Of a stretch of DNA of 47,361 nucleotides, positions 38,452 to 45,526 are shown one piece after another. The notes under the pieces were generated by a model that was not told the origin of the DNA, searched no databases, and was given only the letters and a program-made list of their open reading frames with translations. Origin of the DNA: Rhodobacteraceae bacterium MED-G08 (lineage in GTDB: Bacteria > Pseudomonadota > Alphaproteobacteria > Rhodobacterales > Rhodobacteraceae); assembly GCA_002457055.1 (NCBI GenBank), contig NTKT01000019.1, positions 1-47,361 on the forward strand, in the 5' to 3' direction. A program made the position numbers and the translations under genes. Within the stretch, counting starts at the first letter, position 1, and each line of letters begins with the position of its first letter.

Positions 38452-39087
38452 TTACGAAATTGAATTTTGTATATCCTTGACGATATTTTGCCAAAAACCA
38501 GTGCTTTGAGCTCCTGACACAGCGTATTGATTGGCCACTATAAACATGGGTACAGCTTTTATACCCATTTGTCGCGCAGTGTGATCTTTTTCAGTTATAT
38601 TGGTTAAATCATTATCTGAAGTTAACAATCTGAGAATTGATTTTTCATCCATAAAATATTTTGATGCTAGCTTTGCTAGAACATTAATATCACCCAAATC
38701 TAAACCATTTACAAAATATGCTTTAAATAATTCGGACACTATTTGATTTTGACAACCCTCAATTTTAGACCAGTGAATTATTCGATGGGCATTCACTGTA
38801 TTTGGAGTGACTTTAATTTTATCAAGTTTTGCATCTATATTATCGCTTTTTGTGCGCTCAATGATTGGGCCATATGCTTCAACAACGCCATTAGAGCCGC
38901 CAAATTTTTTTTCTAAGTATTTTTTTCGATTCATTCCAGTTGGAGGCATTTTTGGATTTAGTTGAAAAGGATGCCATTCAATATTAAACGGATTTTCATT
39001 TAATCCCTCAAGAGCGCGCTCTAGATAAACTTTACCTATATAACACCATGGGCAAATTGGATCTGAGTAAATATCAAGCGCAATCAA
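38452..39087 (-). CDS. DsbA-family oxidoreductase (FrnE-like)
   Basis: 211 aa. A thioredoxin fold with inserted helical domain: YSDPICPWCYIGK carries the CPWC redox pair (Cys12, Cys15), and KAVPMFIV near residue 180 holds the cis-Pro. There is no signal peptide, so it is cytoplasmic, as FrnE/polyketide-type DsbA proteins are; 2-hydroxychromene-2-carboxylate isomerase relatives usually lack the CxxC. The start is TTG, supported by AAAGGA eight bases earlier inside the upstream gene, which it overlaps by 14 bases. It is probably co-expressed with the acyl-CoA-synthetase-like gene. Substrate unknown. Confidence 0.85.
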   Translation of the reverse strand: MIALDIYSDPICPWCYIGKVYLERALEGLNENPFNIEWHPFQLNPKMPPTGMNRKKYLEKKFGGSNGVVEAYGPIIERTKSDNIDAKLDKIKVTPNTVNAHRIIHWSKIEGCQNQIVSELFKAYFVNGLDLGDINVLAKLASKYFMDEKSILRLLTSDNDLTNITEKDHTARQMGIKAVPMFIVANQYAVSGAQSTGFWQNIVKDIQNSIS

Positions 39088-40606
39088 CAGTCATTCCTTT
39101 GTAGGTTTCGCTAAGCTTCTTTCTCGATATTTTGCCATTATTTACGGTAGGAATAGTTTTCGTTTTAATATAAATACGGGGCTTTTTGTAGTCTGCAAGA
39201 CGTTCTTCTATGTGTTTTCGTAATTCTTCTTCAAAAAGATTTGCCTCAGTTGTAAAAATCACAGCAATTACAGTTGTATCTTTTTTAATCTCTAAATTGA
39301 AAGCTACAATATTTTCTAACCCCTCCAAATCAAGGAAAGCATTCTCGATTTCCTTAGGAGAAACTCGAAATCCGCCCTGATTCAAAATATCATCTGCGCG
39401 GCCAAGGTGTTCAATAAATCCATCTGCCTTCATTCTACCCAAATCACCTGTTGCAAACCACTCTTTGCCATTTGATTTGATGGCATCTTCATTGTCGTAC
39501 CCAATCATAAGTCCCTGATCTTCTGATGAAATTGCTATTATGCCAACTTCACCAATTGGCACTGGATTGTAAGTAACCTTATTAATAATAGCTACTTTTC
39601 GGCCTTTCTGTGGGCGACCAATTGTTTGGATTTCAGATCCAATATTTTCGTTAGTTGATATAAATGTCGAACATTCACTCATTCCAAAAGCTTCATAAAT
39701 AAATTTTTTCGTTCTTTTTCGCCATTTATCGTGAATGTTTTGGCTCAATTTTTCCCCAGCGGAAAAGCAATGCCTTAAACTGGGAAACTCAAGTTCTTCA
39801 TTTTGGTCGAGTAATTTTCTATACACACCCGGCACTGCAGCAAATAATGTCGCGTTGGAATTCTTTATTACATTTGGTATGTCGGGGATGGTTAAATTGT
39901 CTCCCAATACGATAGATGTTGCTCCGATGCTCCAAGGGTCAAGTAAACCAGTACCGAGTGTATATGTCCAATTTAATGCTCCAGCGTGAAGCAATCTGTC
40001 ATTTGAAGTCAAAGAATACCAGTCAGAATGCATAGATTTCCGGGCCCAAATGGCTCTATGAGCGTGTTGAACAGCCCTCGGTGTGTTTGATGTCCCAGAC
40101 GTGAATACGATATATGCTAGCCTATTTGGATTGCCTCTCTTAAACTTCGCTTTTCTGCCCTCAAATGAGAACTTTTCAATATCGGTTTCAGAAATTATTT
40201 GTGTATTATCGAAATTAGTTCTCAAAGGTTTTGATGTGATTATAGCTTTAGGTTCTATGAACTTAATTAGCTTTATTAGCTCATGTCTTGTTAAACTGCT
40301 TGCCGTTGGAACTGGAATTATACCAACCGATATTGCTCCGAGATAAGCGATGGGAAAGGTAATAGTGTTTCCTAACCTCAACAAAATTTTATCCTCTGGC
40401 TTTAATCCAACTCTTATTAAATTATTACCGGTTCTGAGAATTCGATTTTTAAGTTCATCAAAACTTACCGATTGTTTGCCTGTTCTTGAGACGATTTCAA
40501 GCGCAGATTTTGTTGGGTTTTTGCACGATTTTTCAAGTACATACTCTGCCAAATTAAACTGATTTGGACAGCTAACTAGTGACTTATCTTTGTATATTGA
40601 CTTCAT
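39074..40606 (-). CDS. AMP-binding acyl-CoA synthetase/ligase family protein
   Basis: 510 aa, ANL superfamily. The phosphate-binding loop is YIVFTSGTSNTPRAV (165-179) with Arg where most have Lys. YEAFGMSE, TGDLGRMKADGFIEHLGRADD (hinge and ribose Asp) and the C-terminal catalytic Lys492 (NNGKISRKK) are present, so adenylation activity is expected. No acyl-carrier domain is fused. The acid substrate is not clear; aromatic or medium-chain acids are possible. It is the upstream member of a two-gene unit with the FrnE-like gene, and its 5' side faces a 595-base noncoding region. Confidence 0.88.
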   Translation of the reverse strand: MKSIYKDKSLVSCPNQFNLAEYVLEKSCKNPTKSALEIVSRTGKQSVSFDELKNRILRTGNNLIRVGLKPEDKILLRLGNTITFPIAYLGAISVGIIPVPTASSLTRHELIKLIKFIEPKAIITSKPLRTNFDNTQIISETDIEKFSFEGRKAKFKRGNPNRLAYIVFTSGTSNTPRAVQHAHRAIWARKSMHSDWYSLTSNDRLLHAGALNWTYTLGTGLLDPWSIGATSIVLGDNLTIPDIPNVIKNSNATLFAAVPGVYRKLLDQNEELEFPSLRHCFSAGEKLSQNIHDKWRKRTKKFIYEAFGMSECSTFISTNENIGSEIQTIGRPQKGRKVAIINKVTYNPVPIGEVGIIAISSEDQGLMIGYDNEDAIKSNGKEWFATGDLGRMKADGFIEHLGRADDILNQGGFRVSPKEIENAFLDLEGLENIVAFNLEIKKDTTVIAVIFTTEANLFEEELRKHIEERLADYKKPRIYIKTKTIPTVNNGKISRKKLSETYKGMTVDCA

Positions 40607-40794
40607 TATTTATGATTTTTTAATCTGAGTAACGAACTGAAGTATATTTAAAGGCATACTTATTTGATTACAAAACAAAACTTATTTTGTGTAGAGATAA
40701 GTAAGAGGAAATATATCGCTTGTCTTATGGTTATTTAGTTAGATCCAAATATTACAAAAATATACTTGGATGATAGTGTTTAAAAGTATATAAA

Positions 40795-40877
40795 GAGGTT
40801 ACTGCTCGATAGGTTTCTTGCCTGTATGAAACCTGCCTCAATAACTATACGCCTGCCCAGTGCAGGCGTTTTTTTTT
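40795..40877 (+). ncRNA. Candidate small RNA with own terminator
   Basis: A free-standing structured block lies in noncoding DNA. GAGG (40795-40798) can pair with CCTC (40836-40839). Inside that is a perfect 7-bp hairpin AGGTTTC (40811-40817) with GAAACCT (40828-40834). A nine-base linker and a strong terminator follow. A promoter-like TTGGAT about 30 bases upstream with TATATA at 40787-40792 would start transcription near 40798. No gene ends here on this strand, so the terminator needs its own transcript. The region of GAGG and CCTC could base-pair with ribosome-binding sites. I do not recognise the family. Confidence 0.55.
40849..40877 (+). terminator. Rho-independent terminator of the candidate small RNA
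   Basis: ACGCCTGC - CCAGT - GCAGGCGT is a perfect eight-pair stem followed by a run of nine T (40869-40877, counting the stem's last T). This is a textbook intrinsic terminator and one of the strongest in the window. Confidence 0.9.
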
Positions 40878-41201
40878 ATTTTATATTGAAATTCGTTGCA
40901 GAGTTATCGCAATTTTTCCATATAATATTGGCTTTTTGTAAGGAATTAAAATATTTCAGCAGATTAATAAGCAGATTTTAATCAGTAAGGAAATATCTAA
41001 TGAACATTTTTAGTGTAGATAGAATCAGCCCTTGAATTAAAAATTAAAATGGATGCTGCTTTCTGAATAATATCTACTTGTTAATACCATTTTTAGTTTA
41101 TTCTTGCTCAATTATAATAGCAATTTTAGTAAATTATTGGGAAAATATTCTGTTTACATTCCTAATTTTCTATAATTTAAGAACAACGTTATTGTATAAT
41201 T

Positions 41202-41711
41202 ATGAAGCCTCAGAGAAAATATATGTCATTTCGTTTAGATGATACCGATAGAAAAATATTATCAGAATTACAGATTGATGCTGGTCAATCGCTGGATGAA
41301 ATAGCTAAAAAGGTTTTTTCATCTAAAACACCGGTTTGGAATCGAATTAAAAAAATGAAAGATTATGGTATAATTGGAGATACTGTATCAATACTCAACG
41401 CTGACAAACTTGGTTTTGACGCTTGTTTTTTTGTTATGATTAGAACAAGTGAGCATGATTTGGAATGGCAAGAAAACTTTCTGCAGGCTCTAAAAAATAG
41501 GCCTCAAGTACAAGAGGCTCATCGGCTGGCGGGTGATATAGATTATATACTGAAAGTAAGAGTTAAAAATGCGCGGGCGTATGATGAATTTTACCAAGCT
41601 TTGATTTCTGAAGTAAAAGTTCACAATGTTACAGCACTTTTGTCGATGGAAGAAATTAAAAGCACTGTTCAATTGCCACTTGGCGATATTAATTTTGCAG
41701 GGATACGTTAA
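41202..41711 (+). CDS. Lrp/AsnC-family transcriptional regulator
   Basis: 169 aa (162 aa from an alternative ATG at 41223, MSFRLDDTD). An N-terminal helix-turn-helix (LDDTDRKILSELQIDAGQSLDEIAKKV ... TPVWNRIKKMKDYGII) is followed by the ligand-binding RAM domain (FFVMIRTSEHD ... EAHRLAGDIDYILKVRV ... STVQLPL). Members sense amino acids and act as octamers. No clear ribosome-binding site selects between the starts. Its 3' end overlaps the convergent P450 gene by 23 bases. The effector is unknown. Confidence 0.92.
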   Translation: MKPQRKYMSFRLDDTDRKILSELQIDAGQSLDEIAKKVFSSKTPVWNRIKKMKDYGIIGDTVSILNADKLGFDACFFVMIRTSEHDLEWQENFLQALKNRPQVQEAHRLAGDIDYILKVRVKNARAYDEFYQALISEVKVHNVTALLSMEEIKSTVQLPLGDINFAGIR

Positions 41712-42876
41712 GCATCTGCAGACCATGAAAATGATACAAGTTAGAGTAAATTGGCTGGTCTAAAATTCTGATATTAGGAAACTTTTTAAATATAATCGGT
41801 AACGCAGTAACTAATTCTAATCGTGCTAACGGAGCGCCAACACAAAAGTGAATTCCGCTCCCAAATGAGAGATTTTTTTTGATTTGCCGAAATGGGTCGA
41901 ATTTGTTGGGGGATGCCCAGATTCTTTCGTCTCTTCCTGCTGCTCCTATTACCAAAGCTACTTGATCGCCACATTTAAATTTATGATTTCTAAAAATGAC
42001 ATCTTCATAGGCGTATCTCGTGAACATATGTAAAGGCGGATCGTATCGTAAGATTTCCTCTACTGTCGAATTGATGTACTTAGGTCTTAGATAATTTCTA
42101 TCTTTGCCGTGCTCAAGGATTGCTTTTATACCGTTTCCCACCGTATGGACTGTTGCCTCGTGTCCGGCATTCAAGAGTAATATACAGGTAGATATTAATT
42201 CATCTTTTGTAAGTTTTTCGCCCTCTTGCTCTGCGGCAATAAGATGAGAAATTAGATCATCTTCAGGTTTATATCTCTTTTCTTCAATGTATTTTTCCAT
42301 AAAGCTTACGAATTCTTTTGTCGATGAATTAGCTTTAATCTCCAATTCTTTCGTCCTGCGCGCTTGATACATCATAACCATGTCATTCGACCAACTAAGT
42401 AAATCTTGCGCCATAGTTTCAGGAACGCCAAGTAAGCGAGCAATTACTATAACTGGTAATTGGGTGGCGAACCCTTTGAGGATATCTACGTTATTACTTT
42501 TGAGATCATCCAGAAGTTTATACGAAAGTGCAGCAATCTCAGGTTGCATTGTATTAATTTTTCTAGTTGTGAATGCACGCAAGACCAGACCTCTTAATCG
42601 AGTGTGCTTTGGCGGTTCGAGTTCTAGCATTGAGTTTGATTCTACATGGTTAAATGCTTTTAAATGTTTCTCATCGTTATTTGACCGGTTTTTTAACTTT
42701 TCGCGACCAAACCTTTTGTCTTTGAACAAAAGCTCCTGACCGGCAGCATCAAAAACGGCGGGCATATTGTATTCATTCCAATAATATAGACCGTCGGTTG
42801 ATACAAAATTTTTGTAAAACTTATAGGGATCTTGAATAAAGTCTTCATCAGTTGGGTTTTGTGAAATTAACTGCAT
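41689..42876 (-). CDS. Cytochrome P450
   Basis: 395 aa, a soluble bacterial class P450. The heme-thiolate Cys345 lies in FGSGIHFCVGAPLARLE, the oxygen-activating I-helix motif is AGHEAT (237-242), and the ExxR pair is Glu274-Arg277 (EEILR). There is no fused reductase; ferredoxin and reductase must come from elsewhere. It begins 15 bases after the tpiA stop, so it probably is transcribed through from tpiA and the suf genes, an odd metabolic setting. Fatty-acid or terpenoid hydroxylation is possible but not shown. Its last 23 bases overlap the Lrp-family gene on the other strand. Confidence 0.95.
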   Translation of the reverse strand: MQLISQNPTDEDFIQDPYKFYKNFVSTDGLYYWNEYNMPAVFDAAGQELLFKDKRFGREKLKNRSNNDEKHLKAFNHVESNSMLELEPPKHTRLRGLVLRAFTTRKINTMQPEIAALSYKLLDDLKSNNVDILKGFATQLPVIVIARLLGVPETMAQDLLSWSNDMVMMYQARRTKELEIKANSSTKEFVSFMEKYIEEKRYKPEDDLISHLIAAEQEGEKLTKDELISTCILLLNAGHEATVHTVGNGIKAILEHGKDRNYLRPKYINSTVEEILRYDPPLHMFTRYAYEDVIFRNHKFKCGDQVALVIGAAGRDERIWASPNKFDPFRQIKKNLSFGSGIHFCVGAPLARLELVTALPIIFKKFPNIRILDQPIYSNLYHFHGLQMLNVSLQN

Positions 42877-42891
42877 TTCAAGATTAGAAAA

Positions 42892-43635
42892 TCAGCAATT
42901 GGTATCTTCGAGTGCCCTTATTATAGGAGCAAATTTATCAAAAGAAAGTGATGCTCCACCAACAAGAGCACCATTTACGTTAGGAACGTTAAAAATTTCA
43001 AAAACGTTAGATCCATTTACTGAACCACCATAAAGTATTGGAATATCTGATGCCTTTGATCCACATAATTCAGTTAAGTTTTCTCTAATAGATTCGTGAG
43101 TTTTTGATATTTCATTGGCCTTAGGGGTCAAACCGGTTCCTATCGCCCATATTGGCTCATAAGCAATAATGATTTTTCCTAAATTCATGCAGCCTTGTAT
43201 TGACTCGAAAAGCTGTTGCCTCAATACTGCTAGCGTTTTATTTTCTTTTTTCTGAAGCTCGCTTTCACCAATACAAATAATTGTCTGTAAATTTTGTTCT
43301 AAAGAAGTTTTAACTTTACGCGCAATTATTTGATAGGTTTCATTGTGTTCAGTTCTGCGCTCTGAGTGTCCAATTATCGAGTGTGTAATGCCAAGATCGA
43401 CCAACATTTCAGCACTAATTTCACCGGTGAAGGCTCCTGAACTTTCTGAATGTAAGTTCTGTGCGCCGATATTAATATTTTTTGCTAGTTCTTTTGCAGC
43501 AGATAAAAGAGTGTAAGGAGGACAAACAATAATTTCTACTTCCGACCTTGCAAATTCATCAGATATTTTTTTTATCTCTGACAAATTTTTGCTTGTGCCG
43601 TTCATTTTCCAATTTCCAGCAACTATCTTCCTCAT
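42892..43635 (-). CDS. tpiA: Triose-phosphate isomerase
   Basis: 247 aa. It interconverts dihydroxyacetone phosphate and glyceraldehyde-3-phosphate. Active-site residues are Lys10 (GNWKMNG), His90 (IGHSERR) and Glu160 (AYEPIWAIGTG), with the flexible phosphate-gripping loop right after. Its gene is between sufA (99 bases upstream) and the P450 gene (15 bases downstream). It carries no LacI-type operator like those of gap. Confidence 0.96.
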   Translation of the reverse strand: MRKIVAGNWKMNGTSKNLSEIKKISDEFARSEVEIIVCPPYTLLSAAKELAKNINIGAQNLHSESSGAFTGEISAEMLVDLGITHSIIGHSERRTEHNETYQIIARKVKTSLEQNLQTIICIGESELQKKENKTLAVLRQQLFESIQGCMNLGKIIIAYEPIWAIGTGLTPKANEISKTHESIRENLTELCGSKASDIPILYGGSVNGSNVFEIFNVPNVNGALVGGASLSFDKFAPIIRALEDTNC

Positions 43636-43734
43636 GGTGACCCCAGTCGATCTTTTCTTGTTTTTTTTATAGGCTGATGAATTACATCTTCAACTCCACT
43701 TAACGTTTAGTAAGTAAGCTCATATGTTATTTGT

Positions 43735-44085
43735 TTAAATATCCTTGAATTTGATACTTTCGCCGCATCCACATGCTTCAGAAACATTTGGATTATTAAA
43801 TTTGAAAGCGCTCTCTAGCAGCGAAGTTTCATAATCTATCTCGGTTCCAAATAAAAACATTTGAGCTGTAGGTGCAATTGAAATTCGAACACCGTCCTGT
43901 TCAATTACTTCATCGTTTTTATCCAATTCTGTAACATACTCGATTGTATATTCCATTCCAGCACATCCGCCTTTTTTAACTCCAACTCGAAGGGCGAGTG
44001 CATCAGAGTTATCCATAAGTAATTTAATATGAGAAACTGCGCGTGGTGTCAGTGAAATAGGTGGTTTGTTTGGAATTGAGAACAT
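43735..44085 (-). CDS. A-type Fe-S cluster carrier (SufA/IscA/ErpA family)
   Basis: 116 aa. The three cluster-ligating cysteines are Cys41 (GGCAGMEY), Cys105 and Cys107 (ACGCGESIKF). ISLTPRAVSHIKLLM starts the HesB/IscA domain. It accepts clusters from the SUF scaffold and passes them to apoproteins. sufT lies eight bases upstream in the same orientation, which supports a SufA role. The precise paralogue (SufA versus IscA) cannot be decided from this alone. Confidence 0.92.
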   Translation of the reverse strand: MFSIPNKPPISLTPRAVSHIKLLMDNSDALALRVGVKKGGCAGMEYTIEYVTELDKNDEVIEQDGVRISIAPTAQMFLFGTEIDYETSLLESAFKFNNPNVSEACGCGESIKFKDI

Positions 44086-44093
44086 ACTTACCT

Positions 44094-44456
44094 CTACATG
44101 AAACCTAACTCAAGTTTTGCTTCATCACTCATCATATCCATTCCCCATGGCGGTTCCCAGATTAATTCTACGTCGACTTTTCTTATTCCAGCTATGGGTT
44201 CTATAGCATCTGACACCCACCCTGGCATCTCTCCTGCAACAGGGCAACCCGGTGCCGTAAGCGTCATTATGATTTTCACGTCGTTTTCATTGTTAATATC
44301 AATAGTATAGATAAGACCTAAATCGTAGATATTTACTGGTATTTCTGGATCATAAACAGTTCTACAACCCTCTACAACGGTCTCATACAATGAATGGTCC
44401 GTAGAAGAGGGAGGTATTAAAGGTGTTCCTTCCATTGGATTTGAGGCGTCAGACAT
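44094..44456 (-). CDS. sufT: SUF system Fe-S cluster assembly protein SufT (MIP18/DUF59 family)
   Basis: 120 aa. A DUF59/MIP18 domain covers most of the length: VYDPEIPVNIYDLGLIYTIDI, then MTLTAPGCPVAGEMPGWV with the conserved reactive cysteine, and a C-terminal ELIWEPPWGMDMMSDEAKLELG that marks SufT-like rather than PaaD proteins. SufT helps mature Fe-S proteins under high demand. It precedes sufA by eight bases and follows bpt by 67. Confidence 0.9.
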   Translation of the reverse strand: MSDASNPMEGTPLIPPSSTDHSLYETVVEGCRTVYDPEIPVNIYDLGLIYTIDINNENDVKIIMTLTAPGCPVAGEMPGWVSDAIEPIAGIRKVDVELIWEPPWGMDMMSDEAKLELGFM

Positions 44457-44523
44457 TAACCATACCTATCTATTTCTGAGTAAAGTTATAAGTAATTAAA
44501 ACTTAAACGTCCAGACAATAACT

Positions 44524-45336
44524 TTACCGTACTGCTTCGGAACCTGGAAAATCTAATTCTGAAACTTGCGCTGCTACTGGAGCGGTATTTAGAGGGTGAA
44601 GTTCGGAAGATACATTAGGAATATCTTTTAATTTCTTCCATTTTTTTTCGTGGTACACTTCCAGCCCACTGAACTTAGATTTATATCCCATCTTAGAGCT
44701 GCCTGGCACCCAATAACCTAAATATACATAGTTTAAATCTAGTTCCCTAGCTAACATTATATGATCTAAAACTACGTAAGTGCCTAAAGAATGCTTGGCT
44801 AAAGCAGGATCGTAAAATGAGTAGACCATGCTTAAACCATCATCGACGAGGTCTGTTAAGCACGCCGCTACTAGTTTTCTATCAAGTTCGTATTCTATAA
44901 CCCGTGTTTCAACGGGTGTTTCTTCAATCATTGCTGCGAACTCAAATACGTCCATTTCGGCCATGCCACCACTTGCATGCCTGTCGTCCAGGTAACGCTT
45001 AAAGAGTTCAAACTGCTCATCTGTTGCCCAAGGAGATTTTGCCCGCCTTGATATATCGTGATTTGTCTTAAAAGTTCTTTTTTGTGATTTGTTAGGAAAA
45101 AACTCTTTAACCTCTACACGGGCTGATAAACATGCAGCACAATCTAAGCATGTAGGTCGGTACAATACATTTTGAGATCTACGAAATCCCTGCTTAGATA
45201 GGCAATTATTCAAACTTTGCGCTTCGTCACCTTGGAGTGCAGCAAATAACTTTCTTTCCTGTCTGTCATCTAGATATGGGCACGCCTGTGGTGCTGTCAC
45301 ATAAAACTGTGGGGCTATGGGAAGAGAGTGTCTCAT
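44524..45336 (-). CDS. bpt: Aspartate/glutamate leucyltransferase (L/F-type arginyltransferase homologue)
   Basis: 270 aa. It moves an amino acid from a tRNA to the N-terminus of proteins in the N-degron route; Bpt is the bacterial type that adds leucine to Asp/Glu N-termini, and the older name is arginyltransferase. ATE_N motif [18 protein letters not shown] and the [15 protein letters not shown] cysteines are at the N-terminal half, and the GNAT-like ATE_C domain with [39 protein letters not shown] follows. Specificity is family-based inference. It is divergent from glnE across 190 bases. Confidence 0.93.
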   Translation of the reverse strand: MRHSLPIAPQFYVTAPQACPYLDDRQERKLFAALQGDEAQSLNNCLSKQGFRRSQNVLYRPTCLDCAACLSARVEVKEFFPNKSQKRTFKTNHDISRRAKSPWATDEQFELFKRYLDDRHASGGMAEMDVFEFAAMIEETPVETRVIEYELDRKLVAACLTDLVDDGLSMVYSFYDPALAKHSLGTYVVLDHIMLARELDLNYVYLGYWVPGSSKMGYKSKFSGLEVYHEKKWKKLKDIPNVSSELHPLNTAPVAAQVSELDFPGSEAVR

Positions 45337-45420
45337 AACATTACAGTAGCAATCTTATTCAAACATGGCAATGGAGAGGCACGCGTATGCGCAGAAACAT
45401 TTTATTTAAAAAACTCTAAC

Positions 45421-45436
45421 ACTTGAAAATTCAAGT
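45421..45436. repeat. Inverted repeat in the bpt / glnE divergent region
   Basis: ACTTGAA - AA - TTCAAGT has perfect 7-bp arms and a 2-base spacer, 85 bases from bpt and about 90 from glnE. It could be an operator. No family motif matches. No other signal is clear in 45337-45526. Confidence 0.35.
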
Positions 45437-45526
45437 TGTAGCATCAAACATCTTTATTATTTGCTGATTAGATCAAATTTATATGTTAGATATAATACCA
45501 GATAAAAAATTTCTTAATTTATATTA

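Larger units (their letters stand above)
40607..41201 (+). other. Noncoding region between acyl-CoA synthetase and Lrp genes
   Basis: 595 bases, strongly AT-rich, lying between divergently transcribed genes. Apart from a candidate small RNA with a terminator (40795-40877), I see no reading frame with a credible start and ribosome-binding site. The promoters of the two flanking genes are expected near its ends, but I could not pick convincing -35/-10 elements for them. Confidence 0.6.
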
